A stretch of DNA of 64,000 bases from Coniochaeta sp. PMI_546 (Eukaryota; Ascomycota; Sordariomycetes; Coniochaetales; Coniochaetaceae), in contig MU271143.1 in NCBI GenBank assembly GCA_021432605.1, positions 4,260,763 through 4,324,762 of the forward strand. Reading direction: 5' to 3'. Position 1 is the first letter of the stretch; the number at the start of each line of letters is the position of its first letter. A program made the position numbers and the translations under genes. The notes under the pieces are model-generated. The model searched no databases. It was not told the DNA's origin and saw only the letters and a list, made by a program, of their open reading frames with translations. Positions 45,978-56,299 of the stretch are shown one piece after another.

Positions 45978-47087
45978 TGTGTTTTGTTTCAGTGTTCTTG
46001 TCGCCGTATGATGCTCGAGTGCGGTCGTGGTATTTGCTGAACTTCGTTGTCGAGATTGCCGAATATTACGGAAATATGTACAAGAAATCTAATTAAAGGT
46101 GAAGAAGATGCCACAGTCTATATGCAGCCTCGATAACAGGTATTTTTGGTGGGATGAATCGTATTGTGCAGTTGCCCGAAGGGTAAAGGGAGAAACAAAA
46201 CGACCCCCCCAGCACGTATCATGCCAGGGCGCCTTATCCATTGATTTAAGAAGAAGAAAAAAAAATATACGCCGGTCAAGTTGTTCGTCTTACGAGTTGA
46301 CACTTAGGAACACAAAGCCTTGTATCAATAACAAACCGATCATGTCTATTTTCGCCATCAGAAGCTTCAGAAGACTACAACACCCAACCATAGATCAACT
46401 TCGGCGAAAATTGCGAGACGCGACTCCAGTCAAGATAAGTGAACGGGCCCCATAAATATTGTTACTCCGAGGACGTTGTTTTGCAGTACAGTAAACCTTG
46501 TGCGTAACGATCAGAGACATAACGATATCCTAGGTATAATGATCAGACCCAAGCCTTACAAGGTAAATAACGATACTTTACCATGATTTGCATACTCATA
46601 CAGCAATACGTATCGGGATATTCTAAGCCGAAGGAGGCGGGGTTTCAGCCGCCACCCCCACATTGGCGCCAGTTTCCAGTCGGTCCAATGGGCTACAAAG
46701 TATTACCCGCCAAGCCCGCCATCTGTATTGCCAGCGATTTTGAAGCTACCGTCGATATGTCACAGCACTTGCGGCGCTGGCAGAAGGTTGGGTAAAGGCG
46801 TATTTGGGCAAGGACTGGCTGACTCTGCACTTGGCCCTATTTGGTCCCACTTTGACCAAAGCGATAATCTGCCCGGGTATAACGATCAACTAGTCGAACC
46901 CCGGGCTGATCGTTATGTAGAAGGTTTACCGTAGTGTGATTCCTGAAACCAAGCCTACAAGTACCGATGTGGGACTTATCTATGGCGTGCGGTTTGCCCC
47001 AGTTAGCCGAGTCGGTGACGAGGAACATGAAAAGGGTCATATCCACCATCGTCGGTCAACTTTCGACATTGGTCAACGAGAGAAATC
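45978..47087. promoter_or_regulatory. Divergent promoter region with repeated TAACGAT motifs
   Basis: 1.1 kb between the hydantoinase fusion (minus) and the Zn2Cys6 regulator (plus). TAACGAT occurs at 46505, 46520, 46568 and 46880 on the plus strand and at 46909-46915 on the minus. The last pair forms a perfect 10-bp inverted repeat, ATAACGATCA (46879-46888) and TGATCGTTAT (46907-46916), interleaved with GCCCGGG and CCCGGGC. A TAAGCCGAA site sits at 46624-46632. No coding frame supported. The layout suggests operators for a local or autoregulating factor. Confidence 0.55.
46879..46916. promoter_or_regulatory. Perfect 10-bp inverted repeat, candidate operator
   Basis: ATAACGATCA and its exact reverse complement are separated by 18 nt and overlap a pair of CCCGGG palindromes at 46872-46877 and 46900-46905. 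It lies about 170 bp before the regulator start. Dimeric Zn2Cys6 or other factors often bind inverted half-sites, but which factor would bind here is unknown. Confidence 0.45.
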
Positions 47088-49797
47088 ATGGTTAACACCA
47101 GCCAGAATAGCTCGCCCGCGTTGGTGAAACGGCGCAGGTTCCGCATCCAATCTAAGTTCGGCGAGCCTCGACAATGGCGCAGCCGCAAGAGCCGGCCCTG
47201 TGATGCATGCCGGCGAAGGAAGACTGCCTGCGTGATCGATCATCGCCCTCCATGTGGGTTTCCGAGGAATCTCTCTTCTGCTGACTGCTTGGCAGAGTAG
47301 ATGAATGAAGCTTATCAGAATGGTTTAGGTCGATATTGTGCAAGCAAAGGCCTCGAGTGTGTGGCAACGGCGCTCGATGTTGCTTCTGCTTCCGAACCCG
47401 GGTCTACGGCCGGATCATTAGCTACTAATACCAGAGCCGACAGATCCAGTACTTCGTCTCCGCAGCAACACGGGCAAGATGTTTCGATTCTGGTAGATAC
47501 CAACGAGGACTCCCTAGCAATTTCCCCGCTGCCAACATATCGGCCTTCTGTGCAGCACACATACCTCCCTTCGATCACTGTTCTAGCTGACGCAGCAGCC
47601 AGTCTTGCACATGCAGAGGTACACGCTGCCACTCTCTCACCGCCATGGTCTGTTACCGAAGTATCCCTTCCCGTACAGGCAGAAGCAACCGCGCTTCCAG
47701 AGGACGTACCTGCGTCGCCAGGCATTTCCGCGGAACTACCTGGCCCGCCTGTTACTGACGCAACTTCACCTGTTGAGTCGGTTCTCTCCGTGTCTGTCCG
47801 TGCCTCTCCTGCGGAAACTCCCACGGTTTCTGTTCCTAGGCCAGGCTCAAAATCAACTTCGGTAGCGACTTCTGCACCTGTGTCATCTGCTGTTCCGTCG
47901 TCCCTAGCAGCGCGCATCTATACACTGGAAGACAACCCCAAACGAACAGCACACTCAATGGGCCTAGCGGGCGAACAAGATGCCGAGCTGATGGTGTCAT
48001 TTCGGTCTTCAGTCATGAACGAAGCCAACCAAGTCGACGCAGATATCATGCAGGTCTATGCTGGTGACCTCGTGAGCAACCACCCACCTGTACACTTTAA
48101 TATGCTACACGACAGCTTTGCTCCTCAAGACAATGCCGCCAAGGATGCTGCCTCGGAGCGCATCGAAGCTGCTGTTTCTGGGAACGCCGATGAACTCGTG
48201 CGTCTATACTTTAGACACGTGCATCCAGTCTACCCTGTCCTGGCCAAGACGAGGTTTCTGCAGGTTTACTTTGGCGATTCGGACATTGAGGGAACAAGAG
48301 ACACTGTTTCTACCCCTGCAATATCGACTTGCGGAACACCTGAAAGCACTACTCGGGGAACTTCAGGCACTAGAGCTGGAAAGCTTTCTATACCAGCATC
48401 AGTGCGTGGTGTTGTCTATGGTCTGGCGTCCAACTTTTGGAAGCGAAACCAGGCCAACGCAGCTTTTCCGCTGAACCAGCACGAGCTTTTTGAGGATGCA
48501 CTTGCCTCGTTGCAGCGCGAGTTCCATGGACCAGATTTGTGGACTTTGCAGGCGTGTCTACTACTTCTCCACGAGAACTCTGCTGAAAACGCAACTATCG
48601 AGACACCGCGGGTATGGACCTTGACGGCACAGGCAGTTGCATGCGCACAGGTCATCGGTCTTCATCGGGATCCGACAAACTGGAGCATTGCACCATGGGA
48701 GAAAAGCCTCCGCAAGAAATTATGGTGGGCAACATTCGCTGCTGACGTGTGGTCGTCTGTCTGCCATGGCAATCCACCTCATATTTACCGTGAGAGTTTC
48801 ACGACACCCTTACTTACGATGGACGACCTCGCCATTGATGAAGATGTGCCACCCGCACTGGCGGGACGTATCCAATGCTTGGTTGATCAGGCCACAGTAC
48901 GTACGGACGTAGCAAAATGTGCGCGTTTCTTTCAGACTGTGGCCGTCAGCCGAATCGTACACGAGTTGCTGCATTCGTCTTTGTGAGTAGCATGCCCTGT
49001 TTGATAACACTTGCTTGATTGACGTATTAGCTTACCTTCTCTCCAGCTCTGACGTTGTGTATATAAAGTCGATGCAGGATCCTCTCGTTCGCGAGGCTGG
49101 GCTGCTGCAGATCCGGCAGAAATTGAAGGACTGGTCATCGCTTTTGCCACGGTGCCTCGACACAGGCTCTCTCGGCAGCGCCGTCCACAACAACGGTTCG
49201 TCGTTACCTAGGATATACACAATAAATTTATTTCACTCTGACACAACTTAGCACCTGTTCACCTGGGTTACTTTGCCGCTGTGACGCTCAATTTCCGCGC
49301 GCTGATGAGTCCCGTCACGAAAGCTGCGAAGCAAGATCCCCAATCAAGTCTGCGGCGACACTTTCGCTCCGCTATCAACGACTTCCGCCCATTTATCGAC
49401 TTCATGGACAATATATCGCCCCAATGCATGCATGCTTTCTGGGGATTGCGTAAGTCCACGTGGTATACTTTAGAGGGGAGCGGCTCTATCTGCATCAAAA
49501 GTATGAGCTGACACACGACAAACAGACGCCCGATCACAACTTATATTGTGTGGCAATTTCTTTATCTACTTGTTTTTACTTGCCCCGGACCCGGAGTACG
49601 TGCAGGACGCGTTTCAGCTACTCGGAAAATTTCATGACTCCTTGCAGCGCCTTAGTGCTGTGGCCGATAAGTATGCTATTAGCATACTGCGGCCTGTCGC
49701 TCTACGGATCGATTCGTTCTTTACTCAGGCAGCGCAAATCATGCGAACCGGCCAACGCGCAGAAACGGCGCCTATATCACCTCACTTGTCAAGATAG
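47088..49797 (+). CDS. Zn2Cys6 transcription factor, probable regulator of the adjacent hydantoinase-type cluster
   Basis: 812-aa nuclear regulator. Exons 47088-47253, 47329-48982, 49047-49195, 49252-49449 and 49526-49797, all in frame. The canonical zinc cluster uses C38, C41, C48, C56, C59 and C66, and is split by the first intron exactly in the codon of C56. A Ser/Thr/Pro/Ala-rich stretch (about 80-250) follows, then the fungal middle homology region with YFRHVHPVYPVLAKTRF, GLHRDPTNWSIAPWEKSLRKKLWWATFAAD and DVPPAL, an arrangement like the DAL81/TamA group of nitrogen-catabolism regulators, although orthology is not claimed. The C-terminus ends in a helix-rich segment with PEYVQDAFQLLGKFHDSLQ. 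Its position inside the five-gene group and the repeated motifs in its promoter suggest pathway-specific control. Confidence 0.9.
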
Positions 49798-50190
49798 GAG
49801 CAAAACTCTAGATACGGGCTGATGTTATTGGAGTATTGCCGGCCATACGGGTTATCGGACCTTTGTCGGCGAACAAGATTTCCAAGGGTATCTTGTGTGG
49901 CATCTCGGCCTACTTTTGATCGGCTAACTTTCATGCGCCCCTGTTGCTATCTCCCCGCATCTTATCACCCCGTCAGATTGCCGTGCTAACATTCGGCTTA
50001 ACCTCTTTAAGGAACATCGGCCAAAGTGTAGCCGAATGTAAGTGATCTATATACAGCGAGCGGCCCGCACTTTCAACAGACCATTGCGCCACTCTTGTTT
50101 CTATGCACTTATGCATCTACGCCATCTACTCCAATCATATCTACATCCATAGTCAAAGAAGGCAACCGCACCATATCCCTCACCTCGAAA
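49798..50190 (+). promoter_or_regulatory. Promoter region of the 2-oxoglutarate oxygenase gene with inverted ACATTCGGCT repeat
   Basis: 393 bp. A perfect 10-bp inverted repeat, ACATTCGGCT (49989-49998) and AGCCGAATGT (50030-50039), lies about 150-200 bp before the start codon, followed by a TATATA-like box near 50049. TTCGGCTTA from the first half also occurs, inverted, in the regulator/hydantoinase promoter at 46624-46632. Confidence 0.5.
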
Positions 50191-51285
50191 ATGTCTACTG
50201 CAGATCCGAGTCTCAGTATCCCCGTTGTTGACTTTGGCCCTTTTAGTAGTGGCCGCCGAGAGGATGTTGCTGCGGTCGGCAAAGCCCTGTACGAAGCATT
50301 CCGCGACTACGGCTTTGCTTATGTCTCAAATCATACGGTCCCTCACGATATTGTAGACGAGGCCTTTGCTTGGGTGAGTTCAAACCTATCAACGTCTGTG
50401 ATCAGTGCATACTTTTGACACAACACTAACACCGCTTTGCAGAGCGCGAAGTTCTTCGCCCTGCCACAGGCCGTCAAAGAAAAAGCTCCACATCCACCAT
50501 ATGGCTGGTGGCATCGCGGCTACAGCGGGGTCGGACGTGAGAAGGTTGTACAGATGGTGTACGACGAGGAAAGCATCGGCGAGCTCCGTAAGGTTCCAGA
50601 CTTTAAGGAGTCTTTCGAGATTGGCCGCGATGGACCAGACACAAAAACGCCCAATATTTGGATCCCAGATAAGGACTTGCCAGGATTCCGGGAGTTCTTC
50701 ACCCGATTCTTCGAGATCGGATATGATATGGAAGTGCAGATGCTCCGCGCTATTGCTATCGGCATGGAGCTCCCCGAGGAGTTCTTCCTTGGGTACCACC
50801 AAAGAAAAGACAACCAGATCAGACTGCTTCATTACCCTCCTGTACAGGAGTCCTTGCTGACCGATGGCAAGATGGAGCGCATTGCTAGTCACACTGACTT
50901 TGGGACGATGACTATGCTTTTCCAAGACAGTGTTGGTGGTCTCGAAGTGGAGGACATCCACGAGAAGGGCAAATTCAATCCCGCGCCTTACATCCCGGGC
51001 ACGATTGTTGTCAACATCGGAGACTTCTTGCAGCGCTGGAGCAACGACCACTTGCGCTCAACACTACATCGCGTACGTGCCCCGCCAGTGGACGAGACGA
51101 CGCAAGGAATACATGGCGCACAGAGAATAACGCGTGCTAGGTACTCTATCCCGTACTTTGTCACAGCGGACCACGAAAAGGTGATTGATACGCTTCCTGG
51201 CTGCTTCAACGAGAGCAACCCCAAGAAGTATGAGCCAATCAACAGTGGCGAGTACATTTCGCGGCGGCTGAACGCGACATACTAA
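50191..51285 (+). CDS. 2-oxoglutarate/Fe(II)-dependent oxygenase (isopenicillin N synthase-like)
   Basis: 341-aa cytosolic oxygenase in two exons, 50191-50373 and 50443-51285. The DIOX_N region (about 10-130) begins IPVVDFGPF and includes YGFAYVSNH. The double-stranded beta-helix core holds the facial triad His211, Asp213 (ASHTDFG) and His270 (STLHRV), plus Arg294 and Ser296 (RYSIPYF) for 2-oxoglutarate. Length matches the family (320-350). Relatives hydroxylate or oxidatively cleave small molecules, including pyrimidines and xanthine-like rings. It is the last gene before a RIP-saturated repeat block and its promoter shares a motif with the cluster regulator promoter, so it probably belongs to the same pathway. 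Confidence 0.93.
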
Positions 51286-52379
51286 GGTTATATAACAACG
51301 AGTTAATATTATAAAGTTGTAGATATATAAGTAGTAATCCTTTATTATTTAAAGATATTAATTTAATTTTAGTAAAGTATTTTTCTTTTAGATATAATTT
51401 TATAATTATTATTATATTATTATTCTTTAATAACGTAGATATTTTAATAAGTTTTAACTTTAAGTTTTAATTATAAGTTTATATCGTAAGTTTCTTATTT
51501 TAACTTCCGGTAAACCTTACCTTTTCGACTTTTTTTATATTAACGCTTTTATTCCTTAATCGACTTTATTAATTAAAATAATTAGTATAAATACGAATGT
51601 ATTAAGATAATATTTTTCGATAATTATCCGGCTTTTATTTCTACTTTTATTAGATACTTTTAAGCTTAAGCTTTACGGTAAAGTAAAAGAAATATTTATA
51701 AGTCTCTTTTATTTTTATTAGTTCTATCTAAAAATATTACGAAAACGGGAAAAGTTTTGTTTTATAAGGTAGAATTTAAATAGTTCGAATAATAAATAAT
51801 ATATAAGTAGTTTAACGTTTTTTTTTTTTTTTTTATCTTACTAACTTTTTTTTAATTAAAATCTAATATTTCTAAACTTATTAACAAAACTAAATAAATT
51901 TATCAATTAATAATTCTAAGATATATATTTAATTAAAAGTTAAATTATTATATATAATTATTATAGGTTTCGTATTATATTTTTTATAAATAATATATTA
52001 AATTCTAATATCTTAATTTTTTTTTTTATTTTTTATTAGAAATATAAAATTAAACTTATTTTCGACCGAAAACTTTTTTTTTCGTAAATATAAAACAATA
52101 AATATCTCGTTATCTTTATAAACCGGGATTTTAAAAAAATATCTTTTAGGTTTTTTTTACGTTTTTATTTTATTTTTATTTTTAACCGTTTATACCGGAA
52201 CCGAAAAACTTTAGTTTAATAATTTATCTTGTTCGGGTTTATTTTTTAAAATCGAATTATTATTTAGTTTTTTCTTAATTAAATACCGCGATATATTTAT
52301 AAAAGATCGCGTTTTCGACTAAATATTTATTCTTTTATTATATATAAAAACCGAGTTTTAAAACTTATAAAAAATATCG

Positions 52380-52830
52380 TATTTCGAATAATTATAAGAA
52401 GAAATATTTAATATTATATTTATCTTATACCTTATTATTTATTAATAAGAAAAACGTTAGTTACGGTAAACTAAAAAGGAAATAGTTTTAATACCGTATT
52501 TATTTTATATTTCGTTATTTATTAATAAGAAAAGTATTAATTACGGTAAGTTAAGAAAGAGGTAATCTTAATACCGTACTTATCTTATATTTCGTTATTT
52601 GTTAATAAGAATAAACTTAATTATAGTAAGCCGGAAAAGAAGAAGTATTTAATACCGTAATTACTTCGTATATCGTTATTAGTTAATAAAAAGAACGTTA
52701 GTTACGGTAAGTTAAAAAGGAAACAATATTAATACCGTACTTACTTTATACCTTATTATTTATTAATAAAAATAGATTTGGTTACGGTAAGTTAGGAAAA
52801 AAAAAGTAGAATAAATACCGGCGTTATACC
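52380..52830. repeat. Tandem array, about 80-bp unit, main block
   Basis: TTAATAA-containing units recur at about 52441, 52521, 52601, 52682 and 52762, a steady spacing of 80-81 bp. Each copy follows the same order: a TTATTTATTAATAAGAA-like core, then GTTACGGTAAGTTA-like, a purine-rich tract and AATACCGTA. Copies differ mainly by transitions, as expected after RIP. Confidence 0.8.
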
Positions 52831-53059
52831 TACCTTATATATAAAGATCATACTTATCCGTACTTATTTTATATTAAAAAACTTATATTTATTCTTATAT
52901 TATATACGTAAACTAAGTTTTAAAGTTTATAAGAGATATCGTATTTCGAATAACTATAAGAGGTAATAATTCTAATACTTACTTATTACCGAAGTTTTTA
53001 ATAACTTAATCTTTATATACCTTTATATTTTAAAAGTTATTATAAAGTTTATCGTTTTC

Positions 53060-53210
53060 TAAAACTTATTATTTATTAACAAAAAAGGCTTTAGCCGTAA
53101 TAAGTTAGGAAGGAAGTAATACTAATATTATACGTATCTTATACCTCGTTATTTATTAATAAGAAAAGATTTAGTTATAATAAGTTAAGAAAAAAGAGAT
53201 AGAATAAATA
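53060..53210. repeat. Tandem array, about 80-bp unit, second block
   Basis: Two further copies of the same unit, with TTATTTATTAA cores at about 53077 and 53157, again 80 bp apart, separated from the main block by about 230 bp of other sequence. Confidence 0.7.
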
Positions 53211-53383
53211 CCGGCGTTTATACGATATATTTCTTACCGTTATACTAAGAGTCGGTTATTTATTAACCGCCTTTTTTACCTAAGGTTATTTTTTAAAGCC
53301 GTACCGCCGTTTTATTTCTTATTAACTACCGTCTTTACCGTTCTACCGTACTTATATTACGAAACCGTCCCGAACTTATTATA

Positions 53384-53640
53384 TTATAACGATCTAAGAC
53401 GGGGTTTAAGATCAAAAGGTAAGTTCTATTATTTAGAGTAAGTGAGTTAAGGTATAACAAACAATCTTTACTTTGGTATCGTTAAGATAAATATCTTATT
53501 CAAATAATAACCTCAATTAAATATTTAGATTGATTATTAGGTAATTAAGAATTATCTATAACGGAATCCCGAGAGATTCTTTCTTATATATTAATAGAGA
53601 TTATAATAATCATTATGATAGTTATAATCATACCGACCGT
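53384..53640 (-). repeat. Partial LTR in inverted orientation
   Basis: Reading the minus strand from 53640 to 53384 gives the same order of motifs as the two LTRs of the chromovirus: GATTCCGTTATA, TTCTTAATTACCTAATAATC, a run ending CTTACCTTTTGATC-like and CCCGTCTTAG. The outer half of the LTR is not clearly recognisable. This is a solo or truncated copy of the same family. Confidence 0.7.
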
Positions 53641-54755
53641 AATCCTCCTTAATTATTACGATTATAATCTTAGTAACGTAGCCTTCCTCGCCGAGTTTAG
53701 CGGCATTTTCTTAATACTTCACTTATTTTCGTTATTCGAAATCTAACAAGACCTATTTTATTCTTTATATACCCCTTCCCCCTTTCTTACCCCTTTCTCC
53801 GCTTTTCTTCCTTTTTATAAGCTAAAGCTAAGCTATTTATTCTCAATAATGATATTGATATTATATTCGTAATCTATTATATATACGACCTTTCGAGTTA
53901 GGTATTCCCTTACCTCGATCTATAAGCCGTTCTTAGTTATATTTCTAAAGATCCTATTTCTTTTGCTATTCAAAGCTAGTTAATAATAATAACTAATTGT
54001 CATTTCTTTATATTAATCTGGTCGTTAGACGTAAAAGATTTGGTATTTCTACTTTATTAGTTCTCTTTACCGGATATTTCTGAATATCGTATAATATTAC
54101 GCCGACTTAACGTTCGGTACCGATTACCCGACGTAATAAGATAGGAAAGACCGATTATATCTTTCCCTTAAGTTTAGACGAGGTATTTTTACCTATACGG
54201 TTATATCCGTAGGGATTTTCTATTAGTTCTAGCTAAGATATAAGAGAAAGGTTATAACGGTTAAGATACTATTCTACTATCGGTATTATTATTACCTCTA
54301 GCTTTTGACGAATATAGTCAAATATTACCGGATATCCAAGAACCCGAGTTTAGATAACGCGTTAAGAAGATCTATTGTTCTAAGATATCTCAGATACGAT
54401 ATCTATAGGTTAAATAAGGAATTAAAACGTTATTTTACTAGTTCGATTACGAATACTTATAAGTATCGGAGTTTCTCTACGAGATTTATCGACGATCTAG
54501 AATATACCGGCGTTTAGAAAGGAATACGAATTATCTTAGCTTTCGTATAGACGGAAGCGCCGGGAGGATAGTATCTAACTGTTATTTTTATATAATATAA
54601 ATCTAGATAGTAAGGAGGACGTAAGAACCTAGAAGTTTAAAAGAGGTGGTTATATATTTGGGCGTAATATTATTATATTGAATTAGGAAAGTTACGGAAT
54701 AGAACGGAATCTCGGAATATTTAATAGGTCGGTCGAAATATCAAGTTTAAAAAGG

Positions 54756-55151
54756 TGTTACGAACCTATAGGTAATAAAGGGTTCCCTACCAATAGATAA
54801 GGAATATATATGCGGAGGGCTTATCGTACTATATAGGATAAGGGACCCCGGGTCACGTGACTGATAGGTACGATAGCCGTCTATTAGGGCTATTATTAAT
54901 ATTCCGGATAGCTATCTATTATAGCTATTACTATAGTTTCTATAAATATATAAGGAAGAATCTCTTTAGATTCCGTTATAAATAGTTCTTAATTACCTAA
55001 TGATCAATCTAAGTATTCAATCGAGGTTATGATTAAATAAGATACTTATCTTAACGATACTAAAGTAAAGATTACTTGTTATACTTTAACTTATTTACCT
55101 TAAATAATAAAATTTACCTTTTGATCTTTAGCCCGTCTTAGGATTATTATA
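54756..55151 (+). repeat. Left LTR
   Basis: About 396 bp starting TGTTACGAAC and ending near CTTAGGATTATTATA. It aligns along its full length with the right LTR, including the landmark GGGACCCCGGGTCACGTGAC-like core and the ATTCCGGATAGCTATC stretch. Confidence 0.85.
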
Positions 55152-55299
55152 TTTTGATTATTCTTATTCGGTAAGTTAACCCTATACCAAGTAGTTAATA
55201 TAGTACCTAGTATACCTATACCTTAATAAACAACCGTAACTTAGACGTAGGCTAACGATATAGTAATAATAATTACGTAACTATAAGTAAAAATAGCGG

Positions 55300-56100
55300 T
55301 TTTTAAAGAAAGATTTAAGGTCGACTTTACGGTTAAGATTAAAGTTCTACGCCTTAAACTTTATAATAAGAACAAAAAAGGATTATAAGCTTTTATTACG
55401 TAAATATATACGTATTTCAAAATATATTTAAAGTCTTTCCCTAAAAGAATACGAGAAGGTAATTTATATAGGAAATCTATTAAAAAGGAAGGCGGCCGAA
55501 TAATTCGAATTTAACCTTCGGGACTTTTTAAACAATTGGTTAAATACGGAAAGATAGAAACCGGAAACCCATATTATATTTTCAAACGTCGATATATTAT
55601 TCGAAAAACTTAAAGAAACTTTCGGTAATCCGGACAAATAGAAATCGGTAGAACGATAATTTCTATCTTTAAGATAAAAGGGTTCGGTAGGAATATATAC
55701 GGTAGAATTCAAACGAATTACGGCTAAATTTAACTTAGGAAAATAGGCCTTATTCTTTTATTTTTACGGAAGATTACGGGATAACGTTAAAGATAAACTT
55801 AATAAAGAAGATCGACTAGATACCTTATACGAATATATCGTATCCGTAATTAAGATCGATAACCGATTTTACGAACGAAAATTCGAAAAAGGGAAAGGAA
55901 AAGCTTTTTAGACGATAAAAGAAATTATAAATTCGGGGAAAAAACGATCTACGGTTACGGGTTCTTATCCGGGACCTATAAACCTAAACGTTATTTAACG
56001 AAGTTAACTTAAGAAAAAAGGTAAATACTTTAATTATAAGAAATAGGGATATTACGTAGATAAATATTACTAACCTAAAAAAACTTAGAAACTAATCCTT
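55300..56100 (+). pseudogene. Degenerate gag region with a mutated CCHC zinc knuckle
   Basis: Gag-like frame with many stops. At 56026-56067 the spacing of a CX2CX4HX4C knuckle is preserved exactly, but all four ligand positions now encode Tyr (TAC or TAT), as expected from CpA-to-TpA mutation of TGY and CAY codons. Confidence 0.7.
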
Positions 56101-56299
56101 AAAAATAAGGTTTAGGTAATAATAAAAAACGATAGATCCCGCGTTATTACGATAATATGTAAAGAATAATAATACGAAGTATTTCTTAGATTACCGGGAA
56201 AAGAAATCGACCTAATAATAATATTAAAATATAATATTATAAATATAACGTATCTGGTTAACTTATTAGATCGGGAATAAAACGAAATCGAAGAAAAAT

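Larger units (their letters stand above)
51286..54755. repeat. RIP-saturated AT-rich repeat block, left part
   Basis: 3.5 kb of very AT-rich DNA starting right after the oxygenase stop codon. CpA and TpG are nearly absent while TpA and CpG remain, the footprint of repeat-induced point mutation acting on CpA. No intact frame of meaningful length exists. It contains the approximately 80-bp tandem repeats and an inverted LTR fragment listed separately; the rest is unidentified repeat sequence. Confidence 0.85.

Noticed and set aside
52380-53210. Regular 80-bp repeats considered as a CRISPR-like array
   Set aside because: Copies are contiguous diverged units with no unique spacers, in a eukaryotic RIP block.
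54305-54517. 70-codon open frame in the RIP block
   Set aside because: Short, in AT-rich mutated DNA, with no recognisable domain; probably chance.
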